NCBI GenBank assembly: GCA_046756865.1 | Contig: JBHHXE010000069.1 | Location: 1 to 11,220, forward strand | Source: DUAG01 sp046756865 | GTDB taxonomy: Bacteria; Nitrospirota; Nitrospiria; SBBL01; JAADHI01 | Length of the DNA stretch: 11,220 nt | Reading direction: 5' to 3' | Shown: piece by piece, positions 5,500 to 11,220 of the stretch | Layout: each line of letters begins with the position of its first letter | Numbering within the stretch: position 1 is the first letter of the stretch | Notes under the pieces: model-generated | Told to the model about the DNA's origin: nothing | Seen by the model: only the letters and a program-made list of their open reading frames with translations | Database searches by the model: none | Program-made: the position numbers and the translations under genes

Positions 5500-7869
5500 C
5501 TACTCCATAACTTTCGGAGTTAAAAAGACAAGGAGTTCCGAGGTGTTTTCCCTCTTCTCCGTTCTCTTGAAAAGCCACCCCATAAAAGGGATATCCATAA
5601 GATAAGGGATTCCACTGACAGAATCCGTCTCGTCCGTCTCATAGATTCCTCCAATTACAGCGGTCTCGCCATTCTGAACCAGGATCAGCGTTGTGGCTTC
5701 TTTCTTAAGAATACTCGGACCGGATGCACCTGGAAGCGTTTCGCCAGGGGCGTTCTTAGAAACCTTGATATCCATGACTATCCCGCCATCCGGAGAGATA
5801 TGCGGGGTTACGGTTAGACTCAGGTTCGCGTCTATAAACTGGGTCTGGGTTCCCTGATCAGAAGTCGTCTGAAACGGAATAGACTCGCCCTGCTGTATCT
5901 TCGCCTCTTCGTTGTCCAATACGGCAATCTTGGGTGTCGAAACAATACGGGTCAGCCCCTGCGATTCCCCGGCCGAAAGCCTTAGATCCAGGTTGAAAGG
6001 GTTCGAGGTCAGTCTCCCGAAAGTAAAACCGATACCGCCCAGATCGAAACCCGCTGGAAGGTTGACCGCAAAGTCCGGTACCGGGGCATTAATCGGAGAG
6101 CTTGCTGTAGGATTTCCCACACCAACAAGGTTCCCGCCGGAGGTCGTATTGAAATCAGCACCCCACTGAACTCCCAGTTCCCGCCTGAAACTCGGCTTGA
6201 TCTGAACAATTCGGGCCTCAATCATAACCTGAGGTGTCTGAGTATCGAGTTCTGAAATCAAGTCTCCGACCTCGTCGACTTTCTTCTCGATATCCTTCAC
6301 AATAATTGCATTTGTCCGTTCATCAACAGTGATATCCCCCCTGGGAGAAAGCAGCTTTGTAAGCGTGGTCTTGAGTTCAGTCGCTTTGGCGTAGTTAATT
6401 CTGAATATTTTATTCACGAGGTCTTCCGCCCGAACCTTTGTCTCTTTCGCGCGCGCCTCTTCATCCTGCTGGCGTGTGATGTTCGCCAATGTCGAGATCC
6501 TCAGGATGTTCCCTTCCCGAATCTGACCCAGGTTATTCATCTTTAAGACAATGTCCAGCGCCTGATCCCATGGGACGTTGATCAGCCTCAAGGTTACCTT
6601 CCCTTTGACATCATCTCCCATTACAATGTTCATTTTACTCACATCAGCAATGAGGCGAATCATGTTCCCAATATCGGCATCCTGAAAATCAAGAGAAATC
6701 TTCTTTCCGGTAAATTTTGGCTGCGTCGCAGCCCCTGTGGTTTCAGTCTGTTTTTCTGCCTTCTTTTTCTTCACCTTTTTTGGTTTTACCAATATCGGGG
6801 CCGGCTTGCGAACGACCTTCTTCAAAGGTTTCTTGACCGCTTTTTTTGCAGGTGGAGCGGCCAGGACTTTTGCCGAAGCGACAGGGCTTTCCTTTGGTTG
6901 GACCGGGGCGACCAGAGCGGGAGGGCTTTCCTTTGGAGGGGAAGGCGGGAAAAATGGAACAGGTAGCTTCTCTTCCTGCTGAGTACGTTCAAGTTGAACG
7001 CGCATCTGGTTTCCATCCTGATGCCAGGAATACTGGATGGGCGATAAGAGATCAACAACAAGGCGAAGTTTTTCAGGGTGCTTCCCGATCCGAACCTGCT
7101 TCACGACAGGATTATTTGCCGCAACACGCTTTGCTTTCAATGTCGTTGAGATATTCGCAAAATCAATGACCAGCCGATCTTCCCCCAAAAGAAAGATTTC
7201 AGGGTCGAGAGGGCCGTCTGCTGTTACGACAAGCGAAAAACCCTCCTGGTCGTCAAAATGTACACCGCTCACGGTTTGCGCGGGAAGGCTCGGGGCCTCC
7301 TCTCTCACACCCCCCGCATCCTTCCTCACAAGTGAAGAAAGGATCTCCTGGATCTCTTCCTCAGGTTTCTCTTCAGCAGGAGGTGCTGCGGGGGAAGACT
7401 CTTCTTCCTCAAAGAAAACAAATCCCTTTGCGCTATCAAGTGTTTCACCATCCTGGCCCGCTGGAAGAACTGCCTGCACGATAAGCTTGAGTCCTTCCGT
7501 CCTCACATTTGCCTCAGCACCATCGGACAACTCAAATTCCAGGCGGGAGACTCGGCTTCTTTCACCAACTTTAGGCGATATTGAATGGATCGGCCCCTCC
7601 TCAACCATGATTTCATCCTGATATTGTCCCAGGCCGACTTCCGCCATGTCGATCACCAGGCGGTCGGGGTTGTGCAGCCTGAAGGTGGTGTATATCATGG
7701 GTTCCTGACCCTCTACGACAACGGTTGTTTCCCCGGAGCCTTCAGAGATTTCAATATTTTGAATCTCTGTCTGGAAGGTCTCATTGACCTGCAGGGTTTT
7801 AACACCGCAGGATAGGGTGAGGGATGAGAATATTATAATGATTGCATATCGGAACACATGGCCGGTCAT
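5500..7869 (-). CDS. pilQ: Type IV pilus outer-membrane secretin
   Basis: PilQ forms the ring-shaped outer-membrane pore through which the type IV pilus passes. The protein has 789 residues. It starts with a signal peptide ending at LTLSC (Cys21), a non-standard lipobox that may make it a lipoprotein. Two AMIN domains, thought to bind peptidoglycan, lie at about 35-133 and 198-293 (paired motifs DRLVIDMA and DRLVIDFA). A linker rich in Pro, Ala and Lys spans 302-378. Then come the STN/N0 domain (about 389-462), a secretin N1 domain (about 485-545) and the secretin core (about 546-787) with VSTPKIAVLDNEEA, LTVTPHIS and IPYLMDIPFMGWLFK. The ATG overlaps the pilP stop as ATGA, with AGGAGG seven bases upstream. 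It is last of the pil genes and is followed by aroK. Confidence 0.97.
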   Translation of the reverse strand: MTGHVFRYAIIIIFSSLTLSCGVKTLQVNETFQTEIQNIEISEGSGETTVVVEGQEPMIYTTFRLHNPDRLVIDMAEVGLGQYQDEIMVEEGPIHSISPKVGERSRVSRLEFELSDGAEANVRTEGLKLIVQAVLPAGQDGETLDSAKGFVFFEEEESSPAAPPAEEKPEEEIQEILSSLVRKDAGGVREEAPSLPAQTVSGVHFDDQEGFSLVVTADGPLDPEIFLLGEDRLVIDFANISTTLKAKRVAANNPVVKQVRIGKHPEKLRLVVDLLSPIQYSWHQDGNQMRVQLERTQQEEKLPVPFFPPSPPKESPPALVAPVQPKESPVASAKVLAAPPAKKAVKKPLKKVVRKPAPILVKPKKVKKKKAEKQTETTGAATQPKFTGKKISLDFQDADIGNMIRLIADVSKMNIVMGDDVKGKVTLRLINVPWDQALDIVLKMNNLGQIREGNILRISTLANITRQQDEEARAKETKVRAEDLVNKIFRINYAKATELKTTLTKLLSPRGDITVDERTNAIIVKDIEKKVDEVGDLISELDTQTPQVMIEARIVQIKPSFRRELGVQWGADFNTTSGGNLVGVGNPTASSPINAPVPDFAVNLPAGFDLGGIGFTFGRLTSNPFNLDLRLSAGESQGLTRIVSTPKIAVLDNEEAKIQQGESIPFQTTSDQGTQTQFIDANLSLTVTPHISPDGGIVMDIKVSKNAPGETLPGASGPSILKKEATTLILVQNGETAVIGGIYETDETDSVSGIPYLMDIPFMGWLFKRTEKRENTSELLVFLTPKVME

Positions 7870-8477
7870 TCTAGCCCCTCCTCTTGGGGATGAAGTTTCA
7901 TCACAACGGTGCTTGTCTCAGTTTCACCAAATATATTAGTGCCAATTTCTCTTATCAGAACTTCCTCTTTCGTAATCCGCCGCACGATGCCGCCTTTTAT
8001 GCCAATACGGGTCCCTTTTCTAAGGGTGTATCCTTTACCATCCGGCGTCTGTACAATCGCCCCGAAACCGTACCCCCCCCACACTATTCCGATCAATTTC
8101 AACTCCGACAGAGACAAGCGCTGTAAAGGAGGGAGGTCCATCCTCCTCTTCTGAGCATTTCTCGATGCAGCAAGGATTGACCGGAACGGATCGCGTCTTC
8201 CTTCGGGGTTATACCGAAAAACGACGGCCTCTTCTTTTATCTCGGAGGTCGAGCTCAAATCTTCAACCGCCTTTCCGGCAAGTGAAACCTGAGGTGTCGG
8301 TACGGGCGGAATTTCTTCTGTGACAGTCGTCGTGTCTGTTCCACCGCATGCGGACAAAAGCAAGGAAAACATAATGATTCCCGCTCTAAAAAAAGCGCTG
8401 AAACCAGGTCCTGTATTGTACGTGTCAATGAACCCTGCGGCGAAGCGACAAGGATTGTGTTCACGATCTGTGTTCAA
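7866..8477 (-). CDS. pilP: Type IV pilus inner-membrane lipoprotein PilP
   Basis: PilP is the periplasmic lipoprotein that links the PilN/PilO complex in the inner membrane to the secretin PilQ. The protein has 203 residues. A hydrophobic segment ends at the lipobox LSAC (Cys44). The family motif RRDPF follows at about residue 75, and a C-terminal beta domain (about 100-195) includes LSELKLIGIVWG and GYTLRKGTRIG. The start is TTG 8475-8477: AAGGAGG ends four bases before it, inside the end of pilO, and no ATG or GTG lies in a better place. This leaves an unusually long 30-residue polar stretch before the hydrophobic core. The stop overlaps the pilQ start (ATGA), so translation is coupled. Confidence 0.92.
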   Translation of the reverse strand: MNTDREHNPCRFAAGFIDTYNTGPGFSAFFRAGIIMFSLLLSACGGTDTTTVTEEIPPVPTPQVSLAGKAVEDLSSTSEIKEEAVVFRYNPEGRRDPFRSILAASRNAQKRRMDLPPLQRLSLSELKLIGIVWGGYGFGAIVQTPDGKGYTLRKGTRIGIKGGIVRRITKEEVLIREIGTNIFGETETSTVVMKLHPQEEGLE

Positions 8478-9056
8478 CTAACCTCCTTCTCCAGAAGCAA
8501 ACGCCGTTGCAGAAAAACTGGTCTGAATAACAATTTTGCCCTTATCCTCCTTGGGAGAGGTCATCCGGATATTGGATACATTAACAATCCGTGAAAGCTG
8601 GCTGATTCTATCAAAAAACAGGGCGAGGGAATGGTATCCTCCTGCAACCTCAACACTGACTGGAATCCGCACATACAACCCTGAGGGATCTCTCACTTTT
8701 GTGCCGGGCCGCCAGAGCTTGAATTCAAGTCCGGTTCGTCCTCCCAATTCAGAGATCTGCCGCAGAAGAACCTCTACTTCCGCCTCAGGTGGCAACTGCT
8801 CTTTCAATTCGGCCAGGCGGACCTGGAGATCGGCATTCTCTTTTTGCAGCAATACCAGCTTGCGGACCTTGATACGATGAATGTTGATTGCGTTGTTGAG
8901 ACCGGAGATTTCCTCTTCAAGCCTTGCAATTTCATTATTTTTCGGAATGAAAACGAACCAGACAAAACCCCCGACAAGAATAACAACAACAAGGGCAAGC
9001 GTGACAAATTTCTGCGTATTCGTCAGGTGTTTTAGTGTTTCTGCATTAATTTCCAT
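8478..9056 (-). CDS. pilO: Type IV pilus inner-membrane protein PilO
   Basis: PilO pairs with PilN in the inner membrane to form the alignment complex. The protein has 192 residues: a short cytoplasmic N-terminus, one transmembrane helix (about 17-37, FVTLALVVVILVGGFVWFVF), a coiled-coil region (about 40-90, ending near LKEQLPPEAEVEVLLRQIS) and a ferredoxin-like periplasmic domain with VEVAGGYHSLALFFDRIS (about 134-151) followed by IVNVSNI. The QLPPEAEVEVLL and GGYHSLALFFDRIS stretches are typical of PilO. AAGGG lies just before the ATG, and the gene begins 6 nt after the pilN stop and abuts pilP. The same fold is shared with general-secretion GspM-type proteins, but the neighbours settle the identity. 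Confidence 0.95.
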   Translation of the reverse strand: MEINAETLKHLTNTQKFVTLALVVVILVGGFVWFVFIPKNNEIARLEEEISGLNNAINIHRIKVRKLVLLQKENADLQVRLAELKEQLPPEAEVEVLLRQISELGGRTGLEFKLWRPGTKVRDPSGLYVRIPVSVEVAGGYHSLALFFDRISQLSRIVNVSNIRMTSPKEDKGKIVIQTSFSATAFASGEGG

Positions 9057-9062
9057 AAACCC

Positions 9063-9632
9063 TTATCCCTGCGCGTTCAATCCCAAGGAAACAATCACGC
9101 CTTTCAGCCTGAAAAAATAAACGGGAACACCTCCTTCGACACTCTTCCGGGACTCCAGAATCTGGACATCCCCAAAGAAAGACGATCCCTTCAAATTGTC
9201 AATAAATTCTACGATGTCGTTGTTGGTTACGGCCCGCCCATCCAATTCAATACTTCCGCGACTCTCACCGAAGCGGGTAATCCATGCACGGTCAGGCAGG
9301 CTTTTACTGATCTCATCAAGAAGATGCACCGGGATGGACTGGTTCTTTCGAAGCTGCGCGATGACCTCTATCTTTTCCTGAACCACTTTTTTGTTCCGCT
9401 CATAGTTTTTAACTTCCTTCACTTTCATTTTCAGCTGGGCTAATTCTGCAGAAAGCGCCTCTGTCTCCACCTTAAGAACGTCAACCTGATCATTGAGCTT
9501 TCCCCAGACGTATCCGCAAATCAACAAGGTAATCGTGCAGACAGCAACAACAACGACGAGCTGCGATTGTATCTCGACTTTTCGCCGGACCTTCTTTGCG
9601 CGATGGGGCGTAAGGAGATTAATTTCAATCAT
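9063..9632 (-). CDS. pilN: Type IV pilus inner-membrane protein PilN
   Basis: PilN bridges cytoplasmic PilM and the periplasmic pilus complex. The protein has 189 residues. It opens with MIEINLLTP, the conserved N-terminal INLLP-type motif that inserts into a groove of PilM. It continues with a basic patch, a single transmembrane helix (about 23-43), a coiled coil (about 46-95) and a periplasmic domain with LLDEISKSLPDRAWITRF (about 104-121). The start codon overlaps the pilM stop as ATGA, and GGAAGGAAG lies about six bases upstream, so synthesis of the PilM-PilN pair is probably coupled. Confidence 0.96.
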   Translation of the reverse strand: MIEINLLTPHRAKKVRRKVEIQSQLVVVVAVCTITLLICGYVWGKLNDQVDVLKVETEALSAELAQLKMKVKEVKNYERNKKVVQEKIEVIAQLRKNQSIPVHLLDEISKSLPDRAWITRFGESRGSIELDGRAVTNNDIVEFIDNLKGSSFFGDVQILESRKSVEGGVPVYFFRLKGVIVSLGLNAQG

Positions 9633-10714
9633 AAAGAGCTTCCTTCCAATCTCCGGAGGGCCAAACCAACCCCAACAGCAGACATGGGCCCCATCTCCTG
9701 AACAAAGTTTCGGTCAAATAAACTCTCCGGGATCTCGATATTACTAAAGGGATCTGCCATTTCAACCTCCAGGCCCAGTTTCTCACTCAGATGGGCCAGG
9801 AGGTTAGGCACTTTGGCACTGCCGCCACTCATGAGAATCCGGTCTATGGCTTCATTATTACTCGACGTGGTTTTAAAATACTCAAAAGACCGCGTGACCT
9901 CCGTCGCAATCTTCTCATTGAGACCACTGATGATATTCAAGAGGGATTCCGGATCAATCCCCTCAACGGACTCGCCCCGCTTTGCGCGCTCGGCCTGCTC
10001 AAAATTCACATTGAATTCTCTCTGAATCGCCTCGCTGTAGCGGTTCCCTCCGATTGAAATATCACGTGTAAACGAAAAGGTCCCTCCCCGTAAGATGATG
10101 ATATTCATCACGCTCGCACCGATGTTGACCAGCGAAACAATCTCATCTTCCCCCACATCGTAATTAATGCCGAACATGTTCTCCAGTGTAAAAGCATCAA
10201 CGTCCACGATAACAGGATTCAAGCCCGTCTCTGTAACCAAGGTGGTATATTCCGTCAATCGCTCTCTCTTCACCGCAACAAGGAGGACCCCCATCTGGTC
10301 TTTCGCCTCCTCCAACTCCGAGGTGCCCAGTATATGGAAATCAATATTAACGTCATTGATATCAAAAGGGATATATTGCTCTGCTTCCCATTTAATCGAC
10401 TCCTCCAGCTCCTCTTCTGTCATCATCGGAACATTAATTTTTTTTACGATCACAGAATGACCCGAGACAGAAAGCGCGACGTCCTTGGCACGGACCCCTT
10501 GTTCATCGAGAAGCTCTTTGATTACATCGACGACCTGACCCGAGTCCATAACAGTCCCGTCAACAATTAATTCAGAATCCAAGGCCTTCACACCAAACTT
10601 TTCAAGTTGATAACCCTGGGCCAACTTTTTGAGTTGAACCAGCTTGATCGCGCCCGAACCAATATCAAGCGCGACCACATCTCTTTTTCGAGAAAAAGGA
10701 AAACCAAAAGCCAT
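9629..10714 (-). CDS. pilM: Type IV pilus assembly ATPase-fold protein PilM
   Basis: PilM is an actin-like (FtsA-related) cytoplasmic protein that binds nucleotide and the N-terminus of PilN, connecting the pilus motor with the envelope complex. The protein has 361 residues. Motifs include phosphate-1 loop VALDIGSGAIKLVQL near residue 15, LSVSGHSVIVKKINVP near 84-99, the membrane-side motif IKWEAEQYIPFDI near 111-123, LVNIGASVMNI (phosphate 2) and ILMSGGSAKVPNL (adenosine site). I chose ATG 10712-10714 because AGAAGGTGAT lies four bases before it, an excellent match to the 16S rRNA end; a GTG three codons earlier falls inside that site. It is the first pil gene, 63 nt after the helix-turn-helix gene, with no terminator visible between them. 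Confidence 0.95.
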   Translation of the reverse strand: MAFGFPFSRKRDVVALDIGSGAIKLVQLKKLAQGYQLEKFGVKALDSELIVDGTVMDSGQVVDVIKELLDEQGVRAKDVALSVSGHSVIVKKINVPMMTEEELEESIKWEAEQYIPFDINDVNIDFHILGTSELEEAKDQMGVLLVAVKRERLTEYTTLVTETGLNPVIVDVDAFTLENMFGINYDVGEDEIVSLVNIGASVMNIIILRGGTFSFTRDISIGGNRYSEAIQREFNVNFEQAERAKRGESVEGIDPESLLNIISGLNEKIATEVTRSFEYFKTTSSNNEAIDRILMSGGSAKVPNLLAHLSEKLGLEVEMADPFSNIEIPESLFDRNFVQEMGPMSAVGVGLALRRLEGSSL

Positions 10715-10777
10715 TGATATCACCTTCTCTAAATTAACGGGTGGAACAATTTTTCGGCCTGGGAAAAGAGTCGGACC

Positions 10778-10981
10778 TTAACTTGTGTGCCCGGACCTGC
10801 CGGTGATAATCTTTTTTATTTCTTTAATATTCTGATCGGAGTAAAGCCGCCAATTTCTCCAATCCCGCCCCACGTTGGAGATAAGTCCTTCTTCTTCCCA
10901 GCGGAACAGCGTTGCCCTCGAAATATCGAATAAGCCACAGATATCTTTTGTCTTATATTGTGCTTTTTCTTTTCGTGCCAT
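10778..10981 (-). CDS. Stand-alone MerR-type helix-turn-helix DNA-binding protein (67 aa)
   Basis: A 67-residue basic protein that is almost only a MerR-family DNA-binding domain. YKTKDICGLFDISRATLFRW (9-28) supplies the helix-turn-helix. EEEGLI (29-34) matches the usual YE..GL segment, and the wing is RDWRNWRLYSDQNIKEIKKI (39-58), corresponding to the RLYS motif of MerR proteins. The usual coiled coil and effector domain are absent, and the frame ends naturally with TAA, so this looks like a genuine short protein. The ATG at 10979-10981 has only a weak GTGGA ribosome-binding site. It lies directly upstream of pilM in the same direction, so it could autoregulate its promoter and the pil genes. 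That role is inferred from position only. An excisionase-like or architectural protein is an alternative. Confidence 0.8.
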   Translation of the reverse strand: MARKEKAQYKTKDICGLFDISRATLFRWEEEGLISNVGRDWRNWRLYSDQNIKEIKKIITGRSGHTS

Positions 10982-11030
10982 TTAGAAATTTTCCACTTAA
11001 AATTTGACTATGTAAGGAACTCACTCTCAC

Positions 11031-11110
11031 TAAAAAGTCCCCCCAGGCAGGAAACAGACGCGGCGGAACCTACTTTTACTACCGCGAAACCGGGCCGAAT
11101 AAAGGGGACC
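11031..11110 (-). terminator. Terminator-like structured element in the leader of the helix-turn-helix gene
   Basis: On the minus strand GTCCCC (11104-11109) pairs with GGGGAC (11037-11042), extendable through two G-U pairs to 8 bp, and is followed at once by TTTTT (11032-11036). The 59-nt interior contains a second stem, CGCGG with CCGCG, around an A-rich stretch. A stem plus U-run fits intrinsic termination, but the large interior is unusual for a simple terminator and more like a folded leader or small RNA. The T-run exists only on the minus strand, matching the direction of the promoter upstream. I could not match it to a known riboswitch. Confidence 0.4.
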
Positions 11111-11163
11111 GTCATTACAGAAAAGAACACAAAATAATGTTTACTCCTCTCAGGGATCTGATG

Positions 11164-11183
11164 ATAGTAAGTATACTTAGTAT
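11164..11183. promoter_or_regulatory. Near-perfect palindrome over the -10 region, candidate operator
   Basis: The core TAAGTATACTTA (11168-11179) is a perfect 12-bp palindrome. It extends to 20 bp (11164-11183) with only one non-complementary pair. It covers the -10 box and reaches the expected transcription start. A further ACTTA half-site lies between the -35 and -10 boxes. Such a position suits a repressor or autoregulator. The adjacent MerR-type protein is an obvious candidate, although classical MerR sites sit in the -35/-10 spacer. Confidence 0.5.
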
Positions 11184-11197
11184 TTAAGTTTTGTCAA
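11170..11197 (-). promoter_or_regulatory. Sigma70 promoter reading toward the helix-turn-helix and pil genes
   Basis: On the minus strand TTGACA (11192-11197) is a perfect -35 box. It is followed after 16 bases by TATACT (11170-11175), a five-of-six match to the -10 consensus. Transcription would start near 11163, giving a leader of about 180 nt before the start codon at 10981. It is the best promoter match I saw in the window. Confidence 0.7.
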
Positions 11198-11220
11198 GGA
11201 TAGAGAAGACATTTTCTATA

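Noticed and set aside
5471..5578. Longer aroK form starting at 5578
   Set aside because: It would add 36 unrelated residues and overlap the end of pilQ by 79 nt, while known shikimate kinases begin just before the P-loop strand.
6737..7621. Long plus-strand open frames opposite pilQ
   Set aside because: They are antisense to a firmly identified gene, rich in Ser/Pro/Phe runs that mirror its Lys/Pro/Glu-rich linker, and resemble no known family.
11113..11139. CATTA/TAATG inverted repeat in the leader
   Set aside because: Only 5 bp with a 17-nt loop in A+T-rich DNA, expected by chance.
11137..11190. Short plus-strand reading frame starting ATG at 11137
   Set aside because: Only about 16 codons, overlaps the minus-strand promoter and has no credible ribosome-binding site.
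11191..11220. Possible divergent promoter (TTGTCA, then TCTATA) reading off the right edge
   Set aside because: The -10 match is weak and the region is cut by the window edge. It would overlap the -35 of the minus-strand promoter, but nothing downstream can confirm it.

Overview
The window is a compact stretch of a Gram-negative bacterial chromosome. Every gene I can support lies on the minus strand, so transcription runs from right to left. An outer-membrane secretin (PilQ) with its PilM/N/O/P inner-membrane and periplasmic partners requires a double membrane. The order pilMNOPQ-aroK-aroB occurs in Proteobacteria (gamma and the former delta classes) and, as I recall, in Nitrospirota-like lineages. 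The moderate base composition, purH-purD linkage and accessory genes after aroB fit the Nitrospirota/former Deltaproteobacteria side slightly better. This is an inference from gene order, and no marker gene in the window settles it.

Right end (about 10778-11220): a near-consensus sigma70 promoter overlapped by a near-perfect palindrome, a leader of roughly 180 nt containing a terminator-like fold, then a 67-residue MerR-type helix-turn-helix protein. Middle (4937-10714): pilM, pilN, pilO, pilP and pilQ, coupled by ATGA overlaps or very short gaps, followed by aroK and then aroB (3835-4929). The pil genes encode the type IV pilus alignment complex. PilM is the cytoplasmic actin-like partner of PilN, PilN and PilO are paired inner-membrane proteins, PilP is the periplasmic lipoprotein link, and PilQ is the outer-membrane pore. 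AroB and AroK carry out steps two and five of the shikimate pathway and probably share the pil transcript.

Left part (428-3825): a small Ig-like lipoprotein whose ribosome-binding site overlaps the aroB stop, a 107-nt gap, then an isoprenylcysteine-methyltransferase-like membrane protein and a minimal lipopolysaccharide-kinase-like protein as a tight pair. The pair leads directly into purH, which catalyses the last two steps of IMP synthesis. A 170-nt spacer containing a 144-bp imperfect inverted repeat separates purH from purD, which is cut by the left edge.

Most of the window is well-known housekeeping and pilus machinery. The parts worth a second look are the promoter/palindrome/leader/mini-MerR module ahead of pilM, the palindromic element between purH and purD, and the membrane-methyltransferase plus kinase pair, whose kinase may begin at a non-standard ATT codon. 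I found no CRISPR array, tRNA, rRNA, insertion sequence or phage gene.
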